NCBI GenBank assembly: GCA_963728125.1
Contig: CAVSIZ010000001.1
Span: 248,001-312,000, forward strand
From: CAWDCV01 sp963728125
Lineage (GTDB): Bacteria; Actinomycetota; Actinomycetes; CAWDCV01
DNA: 64,000 bases
Reading direction: 5' to 3'
Under the pieces are notes generated by a model that saw nothing but the letters and a program-made list of their open reading frames with translations, made no database searches and had not been told where the DNA came from. Within the stretch, counting starts at the first letter, position 1; each line of letters opens with the position of its first letter. The position numbers and the translations under genes were made by a program. This document shows positions 1 through 8,403 of the stretch, piece after piece.

Positions 1-473
1 TCCAGTGGGGCGAGGAAGAAGTCGTCCGCACCGACCGTACGAGCGCCGCTCGTGCTGTGTAACTCCACCGTGCCGCCAAGCAGCGCGAGCACTGCGGTCA
101 TCTCCCCCGCGGGATCGGCGTGGACGATGCTGCCGACCGTCGTTCCGCGGTTGCGGATCGTCGGATGCGCGACGTTGCGCACGGCCTGCCGCAGCAGCGG
201 AATCGCCTGAAATGCCGAGGAATCCCGCTCCACGTCGGCGTGACGTACCAGCGCCCCGACGCGCACGCCCGTCTCGTCGACCTCGATTCGGTCGAGATCG
301 GGCAACCGGTTGATGTCCACGAGAGCGGCCGGAGCTGCTAGCCGCATGCTGAGCAGCGGCAGCAGGCTCTGGCCGCCGGCGAGGACCTTGCCGCCGTCGG
401 CGACGTCGGCCAACACCGACGTCGCCTCGTCCATGGTGGCCGGCCGGTGGTAGTCGAAGCGCGGCGGCTTCAC
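1..473 (-). CDS. FAD-binding subunit of a molybdenum hydroxylase (CoxM/XdhB-like), 3' end outside the window
   Basis: Only the N-terminal 157 or so residues are inside the window. They hold the FAD-PCMH fold of xanthine-dehydrogenase/CO-dehydrogenase medium subunits: an opening FDYHRPATMDEA segment, the flavin loop AGGQSLLP, LVDINRLPDL, and a second flavin motif region around TIRNRGTTVGSIVHADPAGE. The GTG start at 473 overlaps the TGA of the permease (470-473, GTGA), so the two are translationally coupled. The role would be electron transfer from a Mo centre to an acceptor. With a nucleobase permease upstream, a purine or pyrimidine hydroxylase is a reasonable inference, but the catalytic subunit is not visible. 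It is distinct from the coxM at 20 kb, although the two align over this stretch. Confidence 0.85.
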   Translation of the reverse strand, partial: MKPPRFDYHRPATMDEATSVLADVADGGKVLAGGQSLLPLLSMRLAAPAALVDINRLPDLDRIEVDETGVRVGALVRHADVERDSSAFQAIPLLRQAVRNVAHPTIRNRGTTVGSIVHADPAGEMTAVLALLGGTVELHSTSGARTVGADDFFLAPL

Positions 474-2035
474 CGCGGCGGCGTGTCCCGCCTGTCGCGC
501 GGCTCGGGGCTGTCGGGCCGGTCGGGGCGATCGAGCTGCTCGACCTGCGTCCGCCGTGTCTCCTCGTCACCCACGCGGTCAGGCCGGTCGGATCTCGGTG
601 TCGTCTCGTCGTCCGGCGGTTCCTCGTACATGCCTGGCTGGTCGTACACGAGCATCGCGCCCCGCCGGTCCGCCTCCTTGAGATACGGCGGAGCCACCGC
701 CCGAGCGAGGTGATAGCCGGCGATCGTCACGATCGTGCCGAGCGCAATGCCCGACAGCACGAAGTCATCGGTGATCTGCAGGCTCGTATCGCCGATCGCG
801 ATGATGATGCCGGCGGCAATCGGAACCAGATTGATCGGGTTCGCGAAGTCGACGCCGTTCTCCTTCCAAATCTTCGCGCCCAGCAGGCCGATCATCCCGT
901 ACAGCACGACGGTGATGCCGCCGAGCACGCCGCCCGGCGTCGACGCGACGAGCGCGCCGAACTTCGGCGACAGCCCGAACACGATGGCGACAATCGCGGC
1001 GACGTAGTAGGCGGCCGTCGAGTAGACGCGGGTCGCTGCCATGACCCCGATGTTCTCTGCGTACGTCGTCGTGGGCGAACCGCCGACGCTGGTCGCAATC
1101 ATCGTGCCGACGCCGTCGGCGCCGATCGCGCGACCCATGACCGGGTCGAGGTCGGTGTCGGTCATCTCGGCCACGGCTTTGACGTGGCCGGTGTTCTCGG
1201 CGACGAGCGCGATCACCGCCGGGAGCACGAGCAGGATGAACGCCACGTTGAAGCTCGGCAGGTGCCAGCCGACGGCCTCGGCACCGTCGGCAGCAATCGA
1301 GGTCTGCGGCGGGAAGCCGATCCAGTCGGCAGCGGTGACGCCGTCGAAGTTGGTCCGGAAGCGGGTGCTCTCCTCGCCGGTGGCTGGGTCGAATGACGTG
1401 ATCTGGCCGAAGATGCGGTCGAACAGCCACGACACGACGTACCCGAACACGAGCCCGAGGAAGATCGAGATGCGACCGGCAAAGCCGCGCAAGCCGACGG
1501 AGCAGACGATGACGAAGATCATCGTGATCAGCGCCACCCACTGGTCCTGCGGCCAGTAGATGTCGGCAACGACCGGAGCAAGGTTGAACCCGATGAGCAT
1601 GACGACCGCGCCGGTGACGACCGGCGGCAGCACGGTGTAGATCACCCGCGAGCCGGAGAAGTGGATGATCAGCCCGATGATCGCGAGGAGCGCACCGGCC
1701 ATGAAGATCGCGCCGGTGACCTCCGCGCTCGTGCCGCCCTGCGCCCGGATCGCGGCCACACCGCCGACGAATGACGCCGACGTGCCGAGATAGCTCGGCA
1801 CCTTGCCCTGCACGATCAGCAGGAAGCAGATCGTGGCGACACCGCTCATCAGGATCGCGAGCTGTGGGTTGAGGCCCATGATGATCGGAAAGACGAACGT
1901 CGCCCCGAACATCGCAACCACGTGCTGCGCGCCGAGCCCGACCGTACGGCCCCAGGACAGCCGCTCGTCCGGCCGAACCACCTCCCCCGGAGGCGGCGTC
2001 TTGCCGTCGTAGACGACCTTCCAGCTGAACGCCAT
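470..2035 (-). CDS. NCS2-family nucleobase permease (uracil/xanthine type)
   Basis: A 521-residue polytopic membrane protein of the nucleobase:cation symporter-2 family. It has the early GAQHVVAMFG helix with the family QH pair, EN-GHVKAVAEMTD in the substrate region, and SPTTTYAENIGVMAATRVYS, which closely follows the UraA signature; that favours a uracil-like over a xanthine specificity. About 12-14 hydrophobic segments can be traced. The C-terminus is a hydrophilic, Arg/Asp/Pro-rich tail of about 60 residues. The start was set at the ATG at 2035 (MAFSWKVVYDGK), preceded by GGAGG; an in-frame upstream start would add a non-conserved Arg-rich stretch. It is coupled to a molybdenum-hydroxylase FAD subunit, suggesting uptake of the base that this enzyme oxidises. 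Confidence 0.88.
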   Translation of the reverse strand: MAFSWKVVYDGKTPPPGEVVRPDERLSWGRTVGLGAQHVVAMFGATFVFPIIMGLNPQLAILMSGVATICFLLIVQGKVPSYLGTSASFVGGVAAIRAQGGTSAEVTGAIFMAGALLAIIGLIIHFSGSRVIYTVLPPVVTGAVVMLIGFNLAPVVADIYWPQDQWVALITMIFVIVCSVGLRGFAGRISIFLGLVFGYVVSWLFDRIFGQITSFDPATGEESTRFRTNFDGVTAADWIGFPPQTSIAADGAEAVGWHLPSFNVAFILLVLPAVIALVAENTGHVKAVAEMTDTDLDPVMGRAIGADGVGTMIATSVGGSPTTTYAENIGVMAATRVYSTAAYYVAAIVAIVFGLSPKFGALVASTPGGVLGGITVVLYGMIGLLGAKIWKENGVDFANPINLVPIAAGIIIAIGDTSLQITDDFVLSGIALGTIVTIAGYHLARAVAPPYLKEADRRGAMLVYDQPGMYEEPPDDETTPRSDRPDRVGDEETRRTQVEQLDRPDRPDSPEPRDRRDTPPR

Positions 2036-2146
2036 GGCATCCCTCCGCAGTTCGCGCCTCCGCTGCTGCCGACTTCGGAGCCCACCTTGGCGGAAACCTC
2101 GGTGCACGGCTAGGAGGCGGCGCCGATCCGCTTGACGGATGTGTCA

Positions 2147-2164
2147 TGTCAAATTAGTTTGACA
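2147..2164. promoter_or_regulatory. Perfect inverted repeat, likely operator of the adjacent HTH regulator
   Basis: TGTCAAATTAGTTTGACA is a 7-bp perfect inverted repeat with a 4-bp spacer. It ends 4 bp before the first conserved codon of the small HTH protein and lies about 110 bp upstream of the divergent permease start. Position and symmetry fit autoregulation and possibly control of the permease. It is also markedly AT-rich for this genome. Confidence 0.6.
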
Positions 2165-2168
2165 CCTC

Positions 2169-2369
2169 GTCCGCAATCGCATCCGCACCCTACGAAGCGA
2201 ACGTGGCCTGTCCCAGGCCGAGCTCGCCGATGCCCTCGGCGTGTCCCGGCAAACGGTCAACAACATCGAGACCGGCCGCTTCGACCCGTCCCTCCCACTC
2301 GCCCTGCGCGTGGCTCGATTCTTCCGTACCCCGGTCGAAGCGGTGTTCTTCGAGGACGAGCCGCGCTGA
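2169..2369 (+). CDS. Small XRE/YozG-like HTH transcriptional regulator, start codon missing or non-standard
   Basis: This frame encodes 66 residues with a complete HTH_3 domain: RNRIRTLRSERGLSQAELA, then DALGVSRQTVNNIETGRF and PSLPLALRVARFF, a typical short Cro/C1-type regulator of the YozG kind. The frame is closed by TGA at 2160-2162. The only codons between that stop and the conserved sequence are CAC CTC GTC, none a usual start. Family members normally begin with Met-Arg/Lys-Asn here, so codon 2169-2171 (GTC) looks like a GTG changed by one base. The next in-frame GTG (about 2238) would remove half of the HTH. The gene is therefore inactivated, starts at a rare codon, or carries a sequence error. 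A perfect palindrome lies immediately upstream. Confidence 0.6.
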   Translation, partial: VRNRIRTLRSERGLSQAELADALGVSRQTVNNIETGRFDPSLPLALRVARFFRTPVEAVFFEDEPR

Positions 2370-2374
2370 GTTCC

Positions 2375-2554
2375 TTGCAAGAGTCCCTGAAAGAGGCGTC
2401 CAGCGGCGGAACACGGATCACGGTCCGGGGCCGGCCGAAGGGGTCGTTCCTCACGACCGGCTGGGGCGAGGACGTGCACGCGCGCGAGGTGGAGAAGGAC
2501 CTGCGCGCGTCGATCGACGACGCCCTGGTTCAGCAAGCGCCCGCCACCGACTAG
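2375..2554 (+). CDS. Small hypothetical protein downstream of the HTH regulator
   Basis: A 59-residue frame begins at TTG 2375, five bases after the HTH gene stop. It has a compact mixed charged composition (TRITVRGRPKGSF, then GWGEDVHAREVEKDLR) and no membrane segment. Its position directly behind the regulator and its non-random composition support it weakly; the start is not backed by a clear Shine-Dalgarno sequence. I do not recognise a family. It could be a regulator-linked accessory protein or chance coding. Confidence 0.3.
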   Translation: MQESLKEASSGGTRITVRGRPKGSFLTTGWGEDVHAREVEKDLRASIDDALVQQAPATD

Positions 2555-2576
2555 CAGCCGCCACTCCCCCCCATTT

Positions 2577-2643
2577 CGCAACGATCACGAGCTATTCGGA
2601 ACGACACGCCGGCCAGGCGGCGCATTTGCTCATGATCGTTGCG
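2577..2643. repeat. Long inverted repeat, 16-bp arms, possible terminator or REP-like element
   Basis: The left arm CGCAACGATCACGAGC (2577-2592) pairs with GCTCATGATCGTTGCG (2628-2643) with one mismatch across a 35-base loop. It follows the HTH/small-ORF pair and precedes the allH-like gene, so it could end the upstream transcript. It lacks a T-run. The arm core resembles the GATCATGATC palindrome at 24187-24210. Confidence 0.5.
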
Positions 2644-2699
2644 TAGGGGGTGGCGGCGAGGGGGCGCGCGGACGGGGGTCACGCGGCTACGGTCCAGGC

Positions 2700-3468
2700 G
2701 TGGACTCGAGCGCCATTCCGGCGGCTGCGGACGACGCGCTCCGGCCGCTGCTCACGGGCCCGGTACGTCCCGCGCAGCTCCTCGCCGTCGTCACCGATGC
2801 CGTCCACCTGCAGGTCGGCTCAACCCTCGTGGTCGTGTGCGGTCCATCGGCGGTACGACTGCCGGGCTCCGTGATCGTGGCCGCGCCGCTGTCGACGATC
2901 CTCGACCTCGACGTGCTCGATCCAGCCACCGTCGGCGCGGGCCACCTCGTGCTCGGTCGACGTGCTCTTTCCGTCCGACGGTGGATGGCCGCTCCCCGAC
3001 CTCGGCTTCGCAACGTCGCCGCTGCCGCGCGGCGCGCGCGCACGGTCGATGTACCGGCAGCGCCGGCGCTGCTCGAGCAGGCTCTCCGAGGCGAGACGGA
3101 CGTGAACACGACAATCGCCGGCATGATCGGCCTCGGTCCCGGTCTCACCCCGGCGGGCGACGACATCGTCGCGGGCGTCCTGCTCGCGCTCACGGCCGCC
3201 AACGACCCGCGACAGACGGGCGGTCGGCGCCGCCACCGAGGCCCAGCTGCACCGGACCACAGCCGTCTCGCGCGCACTCCTCCAGGCCGCCGCCCAGGGG
3301 CGTTGCATCCCTCAGGCCGCGCGCTTCATCGCGGCGCTTGACGGTCGCGAGGAGCTGAACTCCGCACGAAACGGACTCATCGACGTCGGCCACTCTTCCG
3401 GAGAGGCGGTCGCTACCGGCATCGTTGCTGCCCTGACCACACGTGGACCGAAGGAGGCAGCCGCGTGA
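2700..3468 (+). pseudogene. allH: DUF2877 protein, AllH-like oxamate carbamoyltransferase subunit, broken by a single-base insertion
   Basis: The first 173 or so codons carry the DUF2877 hallmark GLGPGLTPAGDDIVAG (residues about 143-158). At about 3219, inside the GGG of ACGGGCGG, the reading frame moves by +1. The continuation in the new frame (AVGAATEAQLHRTTAVSRAL to RGPKEAAA) restores a family-like C-terminus and ends at TGA 3466-3468. That stop overlaps the GTG of fdrA in the same GTGA arrangement used throughout this operon. Removing one G gives a protein of about 255 residues, close to family size. In E. coli the AllF/FdrA, AllG and AllH trio forms the oxamate carbamoyltransferase of allantoin breakdown. 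The clean C-terminal frame argues for a sequence error or a very recent mutation rather than an old pseudogene. Confidence 0.8.
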
Positions 3469-4928
3469 AGATGGTGGAGGTACGGCGCGGCGCCTACCGC
3501 GACTCTGTCGCGCTCATGCAGGTGAGCCAGGCCGTTGCCTCCGAGGCGGGCGTCGACACGGCCCTGATCGCGATGGCCACCGAACTCAATGTCGAGCTGC
3601 TCGCCGACATGGGTTTCGAGCTGAGCGACCCCGCCGGCCCCAACGACATGCTCGTCGCCATCGACGGCACCGACCTCGACGCCGCGGTGGCTCGGCTCGA
3701 GCGCGAGCTGTCGACCACCACGCGGCCGGACACGGATACGTCGGCGGGGCGCACGTCGCCACGCAGCGTGGGATCTGCCGTACACACCTCTGGCGCGGAC
3801 CTCGTCCTCGTGTCCACCCCAGGTCGCGCGGCCTTCCTCGATGCCATGGACGCGCTCGATGCCGGCGCGCACGTGATGTTGTTCAGCGACAACGTGCCGC
3901 TCGATCAGGAGGTAGCGCTCAAGATCGAGGCGGATCGGCGTGGCTTACTCGTCATGGGACCTGACTGCGGCACCGCGGTGATTGGCGGCGTCGGCTTGGG
4001 GTTCGCCAACGTCGTACGGCCGGGGCCGGTCGGCATGGTGGCCGCATCGGGGACAGGAGCGCAGCAACTGCTGGTGCTGCTCGACGGCGCTGACGTCGGT
4101 GTGTCGCACTGCCTCGGCGTGGGTGGCCGCGACCTGTCCGACGATGTCGGTGGCCGGTCGACGCTGCGCGCCCTCGATCTCCTTGCCGACGACGACACCA
4201 CTGAAGTGATCGTGCTGGTGTCGAAGCCTCCGGCAGCCGAAGTCGCAGCCCGCGTGCGGAAGCATGCCGATTCGCTCGGCAAGCCGGTCGTGTACGGCCT
4301 TCTCGGCCGCGGCCAGAACGATCTGACGGCCAGTGCGCAGCAGGTCGTCGAAGCGGTTGGAGCGACGTGGTCAGCACCGCAATCATGGCCGGCACGGCAG
4401 TCGAACGTCACCGGCTCGCTGCGCGGGCTCTACGCGGGCGGCACGCTCTGCGACGAGGCCATGGTCATCGCTAGCGACGCCCTGGGCCCGATCTACTCGA
4501 ACATCCCCCTCGAACCGGACTGGAAAGCAGCATCCGACGGCCAGGCCAGCGGCCATCTCATGCTCGACTTCGGCGACGACGAGATGACGGTAGGCCGCCC
4601 GCACCCGATGATCGACAACGCGCTGCGCATCCGCCGACTGCTCGCCGAGGCCGACGATCCGACCTGCGGCGTGCTCCTCCTCGATGTCGTCCTGGGACAC
4701 GGCGCGCATCTTGACCCGGCGGCCGAGCTGGCGCCCGCCATCCGTACGGCACGCGAGACGGCAGGCCGCGATCTGCCGGTCATCGTCGCCCTGATCGGGA
4801 CGCGCGACGACCCGCAGGGACGAGATCGCCAGGCGAGCGCACTGAACGAGGCAGGTGCCGACGTCCACCTGTCCAACGCCGACGCCGTGCGGGCGGCAGT
4901 CGGTCTTCTCAGCGGCGGCAGCGCATGA
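3465..4928 (+). CDS. fdrA: FdrA family protein (AllF-like oxamate carbamoyltransferase subunit)
   Basis: The 487-residue product has the succinyl-CoA-synthetase-like FdrA layout: a CoA/ATP-ligase-like N-terminal part with VLVSTPGRAAFLDAMDAL and FSDNVPLDQEVALK, then GLLVMGPDCGTAVIGGVGLG, VAASGTGAQQLL and CLGVGGRDLSDDVGG. The last third carries the second ligase-like half with DFGDDEMTVGRPHPMID. The GTG start at 3465 overlaps the preceding stop and the TGA overlaps the next ATG (4925-4928). In the purine/allantoin field FdrA works with DUF1116 and DUF2877 proteins to transfer carbamoyl groups (oxamate plus carbamoyl phosphate in the degradative direction). Carbamate kinase, the usual fourth member, is absent from this window. 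Confidence 0.88.
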   Translation: MKMVEVRRGAYRDSVALMQVSQAVASEAGVDTALIAMATELNVELLADMGFELSDPAGPNDMLVAIDGTDLDAAVARLERELSTTTRPDTDTSAGRTSPRSVGSAVHTSGADLVLVSTPGRAAFLDAMDALDAGAHVMLFSDNVPLDQEVALKIEADRRGLLVMGPDCGTAVIGGVGLGFANVVRPGPVGMVAASGTGAQQLLVLLDGADVGVSHCLGVGGRDLSDDVGGRSTLRALDLLADDDTTEVIVLVSKPPAAEVAARVRKHADSLGKPVVYGLLGRGQNDLTASAQQVVEAVGATWSAPQSWPARQSNVTGSLRGLYAGGTLCDEAMVIASDALGPIYSNIPLEPDWKAASDGQASGHLMLDFGDDEMTVGRPHPMIDNALRIRRLLAEADDPTCGVLLLDVVLGHGAHLDPAAELAPAIRTARETAGRDLPVIVALIGTRDDPQGRDRQASALNEAGADVHLSNADAVRAAVGLLSGGSA

Positions 4929-6316
4929 GTGGCCTGCCCTCCGCAGAAGCCGGCGTTGTCACCGCCGGTGTCGAAGTGTTTGTCGATGCGCTGCGTGCCC
5001 AGGCCGTCCCGGTCACTCCGGTCGACTGGCGCCCTCCTGAGCGCAACACCGAGCCGGCGCTCGCCACCGTTCTCGCCGATCCGCGCCGCCGTGAGGCCAA
5101 TGAGCGGGCTCTCTCGGCGATGCTGCGTTCCACTGCAACGCTGGTTGACGTCCGGCCGGCCGCGGACGCACTCGGGCTGCAGCGCGGGCAGTTCCTGCAT
5201 GCTGGGCCGCCGATCGATTGGGATCGAGCCTCGGGTCCGCTGCGTGGTGCGCTGATCGGCGCGATGCTCCTCGAGGGGCTCGCGGAGTCATCCGATGATG
5301 CGGAGAAACGTCTCGCCTCAGGCGAGGGCATCGAGCTTGCGCCGTGTCACTCCCGCGGAGCCGTTGGTCCGATGGCCGGTGTCGTCTCACCGTCGATGTG
5401 GATGTTCGAGCTGCGCGACGACGCCAACGACGGCGTCGCCTGGTGTTCGCTCAACGAAGGCCTCGGCAAGGTGCTTCGTTACGGCGCCTACTCCGACGAG
5501 GTCATCGACCGGCTGCGATGGATGAATGCCGTCCTGGGACCGATGCTGAAGAGCGCGGTGCACGGACACGGTCCCGTCGACGCCAAGGCAATCGTCGGGC
5601 AGATGGTGCAGATGGGCGACGAGGGTCACAACCGCAACCGCGCCGGCACACTGATGCTGCTGCGCGAGTTGCTGCCCGACATCCTGGACAGCGGTGCGTC
5701 AACGTCCGACATCGCCGACGTCGCCCGCTTCGTCGCGAGCAACGACCACTTCTTCCTCAACGTGGTCATGCCCGTCGGGAAGCTGCAGACCGCCGCTGCA
5801 GCAGGCATTCCAGGCAGCACCGTCGTCACGACGATGGCACGCAACGGCACTGACTTCGGCATCCAAGTATCCGGCACTGGTGACGCGTGGTTTACCGGTC
5901 CTGCGAACGTGCCCGAAGGGCTCTACCTTGGCGCGTACGGACCGGAGGACGCCAACCCCGATATCGGAGACTCTGCCATCACCGAGACGATGGGCATCGG
6001 CGGATTCGCTATGGCATCCGCCCCCGCGATCGTCCGCCTTGTTGGAGGCAGCGTCCCGGACGCGTTGCGTACGACGCAGGAGATGTACGAGATCACCGTC
6101 GGCGAAAACCCTGCGTATGCCCTGCCGATCCTCGACTTCCGCGGCACGCCAACCGGCATCGACGTGACGAAGGTGTTGCGCACCGGCATTCTGCCGCAGA
6201 TCAACACCGGGATGGCTGGACGCGTTGCAGGCACCGGCCAGGTCGGCGCCGGTTTGGTGAACCCACCGATGGAGTGCTTCACCAAGGCCATCGATGCGCT
6301 GGCAGCAGCCGCGTGA
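4925..6316 (+). CDS. allG: DUF1116 protein (AllG-like oxamate carbamoyltransferase subunit)
   Basis: The 463-residue protein shows the conserved DUF1116 signatures CHSRGAVGPMAGVVSPSMW (about 139-157), MGDEGHNRNRAGT, SNDHFFLNVVMPVGK and TTMARNGTDFGIQVSG. Length and motif order are those of full-length AllG/YlbE proteins. It is soluble, with no signal or membrane helices. ATG 4925 overlaps the fdrA stop, and its own stop overlaps the hyuA GTG (6313-6316), so subunit synthesis is coupled across the operon. The family is the second subunit of the AllFGH complex; here it probably moves carbamoyl groups released by the downstream hydantoinase-type pathway, which is inference from context. Confidence 0.87.
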   Translation: MSGLPSAEAGVVTAGVEVFVDALRAQAVPVTPVDWRPPERNTEPALATVLADPRRREANERALSAMLRSTATLVDVRPAADALGLQRGQFLHAGPPIDWDRASGPLRGALIGAMLLEGLAESSDDAEKRLASGEGIELAPCHSRGAVGPMAGVVSPSMWMFELRDDANDGVAWCSLNEGLGKVLRYGAYSDEVIDRLRWMNAVLGPMLKSAVHGHGPVDAKAIVGQMVQMGDEGHNRNRAGTLMLLRELLPDILDSGASTSDIADVARFVASNDHFFLNVVMPVGKLQTAAAAGIPGSTVVTTMARNGTDFGIQVSGTGDAWFTGPANVPEGLYLGAYGPEDANPDIGDSAITETMGIGGFAMASAPAIVRLVGGSVPDALRTTQEMYEITVGENPAYALPILDFRGTPTGIDVTKVLRTGILPQINTGMAGRVAGTGQVGAGLVNPPMECFTKAIDALAAAA

Positions 6317-8403
6317 GTGACCGGACGATCCGCATCGGCGTCGACACCGGCGGGACGTTCACCGACGTCGTTGCATTCGACGAGGTGACCGGGCAACTGG
6401 CGACAACGAAGACCCCGTCGACGCCGGCGAATCCCGCCGACGGCTTCATGACTGGCATCGCGAAGGTGCTCGAGCTGCTCGACCTGCGCGAGCAGCAAGC
6501 CGCTGCACGAATCAGCGCCGTCAGTCACGGCACCACCGTCGCAACCAACCAGCTCCTCGAGGGGAAGGTCGGCGAACTCGGCTTCATCACCACCGAGGGG
6601 TACGAGGCCGTGCTCGAGATCGCTCGCCAGAGCGTGCCTGACGGCTACGGCAACAGCTACTTCTGGGTGAAGCCCGACCGCATCGTTCCGCGTCACCTGG
6701 TGCAGGGCGTCGGCGGGCGACTGGACTTCACCGGGGCAGAGATCCGGCCCTTCGACGACGACGGCGCCCGCCGGGCGGCGACCTGGTTCCGCGAGCGCGG
6801 CATCAACACGCTCGGCGTGTGCTTCCTGCACTCGTACGCCAACCCAGCGCATGAAGAGCGCATGCGTGACATCCTGCGAGAGCTGCACCCCGATGCCGTC
6901 GTCTCGATCTCCAGCGAGGTGCTGCGCGAGTACCGCGAGTACGAGCGCTCCATGACGACGCTGGTCGACGCCGCCGTCAAGCCCAAGCTCAGCCGGTACA
7001 TCGCCAGCATTCAGCAGCAGCTGCACGCGTACGTGTCCGAGGACGTGCCGTTCTACGTGATGAAGTCCAACGGCGGAGTGCTGTCTGCGGACGAGGTCGT
7101 GCACCAGCCGATCACGACCGTGCTGTCCGGCCCGGCCGCTGGCGCGCTCGGTGCCGCGCTGATCGCAGGCGCCGCCGGTTTCGACCGCGTGCTCACCTGC
7201 GATGGTGGCGGCACGTCCACCGACGTCACGGTCGTCGTCGACGGTGAGCCGACGCTCACCACCGAGGGCAGCGTCGGTGCCTTCCCCAGCAAGATCCCCA
7301 TGATCGACGTTGTCACGGTTGGGGCAGGCGGAGGCTCGATCGCCTGGCTGTCGCCGGAGGGCACGCTCAAGGTCGGACCACAGTCGGCCGGCGCCCATCC
7401 CGGCCCGCTCTGCTACGGCACCGGAGGCACCGACGTCACTGTGACGGATGCCTGCGTCGTGCTCGGGCGCATCCCGCCGCACCTGCTGGGTGGCGAGATT
7501 CCGCTCGATGTGGCCGCTGCGCGCGACGGCGTCGCGCAGCTCGCCAGCAAGCTCGAAATGAGTCCGGAGGCCTGCGCGACCGGGATCCTCGAGATCTCCG
7601 CGTGGAATCAGGCGAATGCGCTGCGGCAGATCACCGTGCAGCGTGGCCTCGATGTCCGGGACTTCACGTTGACGACATTCGGCGGCTCCGGCTCGCTGCT
7701 GCTGTGCCGGCTCGTCGACGTCCTCGACATTCCGACCGTCCTGGTTCCACCAGACCCGGGCAACGTGTCAGCGTTCGGCTTGCTGACTGTCGATGTGAAG
7801 AACGACTACGTCCGGACCCAGGTCGTGCTGCACGACCAGCTCGACGTCGCGATGCTGCAGACGGTGTACGGCGAGCTGGCCGAGCAGGCCGACGCTGCGC
7901 TGGCCGTCGAGGGCTTTCCCGAGGATCGGCGCACCTTCGTCCGAACCGCCGACCTGCGGTACTTCGGCCAGGCATTCGAGGTCCGCGTCCCGGTGCCGAA
8001 CGGCAACCTGGACGATCAGGCACTCGACGGCGTCGCGCGGGCCTTCCATGCCGAGCACCGAAAGTTGTATGGCTACGACTTCGCCGGCGACCCGGAGCAG
8101 CAGGTCGAATGGGTACACCTGCGCGTCTCCGGCATCGGCCCGATCACGCGTCCGACGATCCAGGTCATTGCCGAGAGCGGGAACGCAAGCGAGATCGGGC
8201 CCCGCTCGAGCCGACCGGTGTGCTTCGACGCCACGGACGGGTACGTCGAGACACCGGTGTACTGGCGACCAGATCTGCGCGGCGGCCAGGTCGTGCGCGG
8301 CCCGGCAATCCTGGAGGAGTTCGGATCCACGGTTCCGCTGCACCCCGGGTTCGCCGTGCGCGTCGACGACCGGCGCAACCTGATCGTCACGCGGGAATCC
8401 TGA
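6313..8403 (+). CDS. hyuA: Hydantoinase/5-oxoprolinase subunit A (HyuA), ATP-dependent
   Basis: This 696-residue product begins with the actin-fold ATPase motif GVDTGGTFTD (residues 9-18) of the hydantoinase A N-terminal domain, followed by SHGTTVATNQLLE (71-83). The central hydantoinase A domain has CDGGGTSTDV near residue 296, TVGAGGGSIAW and HPGPLCYGTGG, and there is a C-terminal acetone-carboxylase/oxoprolinase-like domain (GYDFAGDPEQQVEWVHLRVS). Length is normal. The GTG at 6313 was chosen because it gives the conserved N-terminus and a 4-bp overlap with allG; an open frame extends upstream inside allG but is not conserved. With HyuB it hydrolyses cyclic amides (hydantoins, 5-oxoproline or N-methylhydantoin) at the cost of ATP. 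The exact substrate cannot be read from sequence. Confidence 0.93.
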   Translation: MSDRTIRIGVDTGGTFTDVVAFDEVTGQLATTKTPSTPANPADGFMTGIAKVLELLDLREQQAAARISAVSHGTTVATNQLLEGKVGELGFITTEGYEAVLEIARQSVPDGYGNSYFWVKPDRIVPRHLVQGVGGRLDFTGAEIRPFDDDGARRAATWFRERGINTLGVCFLHSYANPAHEERMRDILRELHPDAVVSISSEVLREYREYERSMTTLVDAAVKPKLSRYIASIQQQLHAYVSEDVPFYVMKSNGGVLSADEVVHQPITTVLSGPAAGALGAALIAGAAGFDRVLTCDGGGTSTDVTVVVDGEPTLTTEGSVGAFPSKIPMIDVVTVGAGGGSIAWLSPEGTLKVGPQSAGAHPGPLCYGTGGTDVTVTDACVVLGRIPPHLLGGEIPLDVAAARDGVAQLASKLEMSPEACATGILEISAWNQANALRQITVQRGLDVRDFTLTTFGGSGSLLLCRLVDVLDIPTVLVPPDPGNVSAFGLLTVDVKNDYVRTQVVLHDQLDVAMLQTVYGELAEQADAALAVEGFPEDRRTFVRTADLRYFGQAFEVRVPVPNGNLDDQALDGVARAFHAEHRKLYGYDFAGDPEQQVEWVHLRVSGIGPITRPTIQVIAESGNASEIGPRSSRPVCFDATDGYVETPVYWRPDLRGGQVVRGPAILEEFGSTVPLHPGFAVRVDDRRNLIVTRES

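Noticed and set aside
2036..2146. Riboswitch in the permease leader
   Set aside because: A short CTCCG/CGGAG hairpin can be drawn, but no known nucleobase riboswitch consensus is recognisable.
5887..6312. N-terminal extension of HyuA inside allG
   Set aside because: Composition is that of an out-of-frame shadow of allG; the conserved GVDTGGTFTD motif begins right after GTG 6313.
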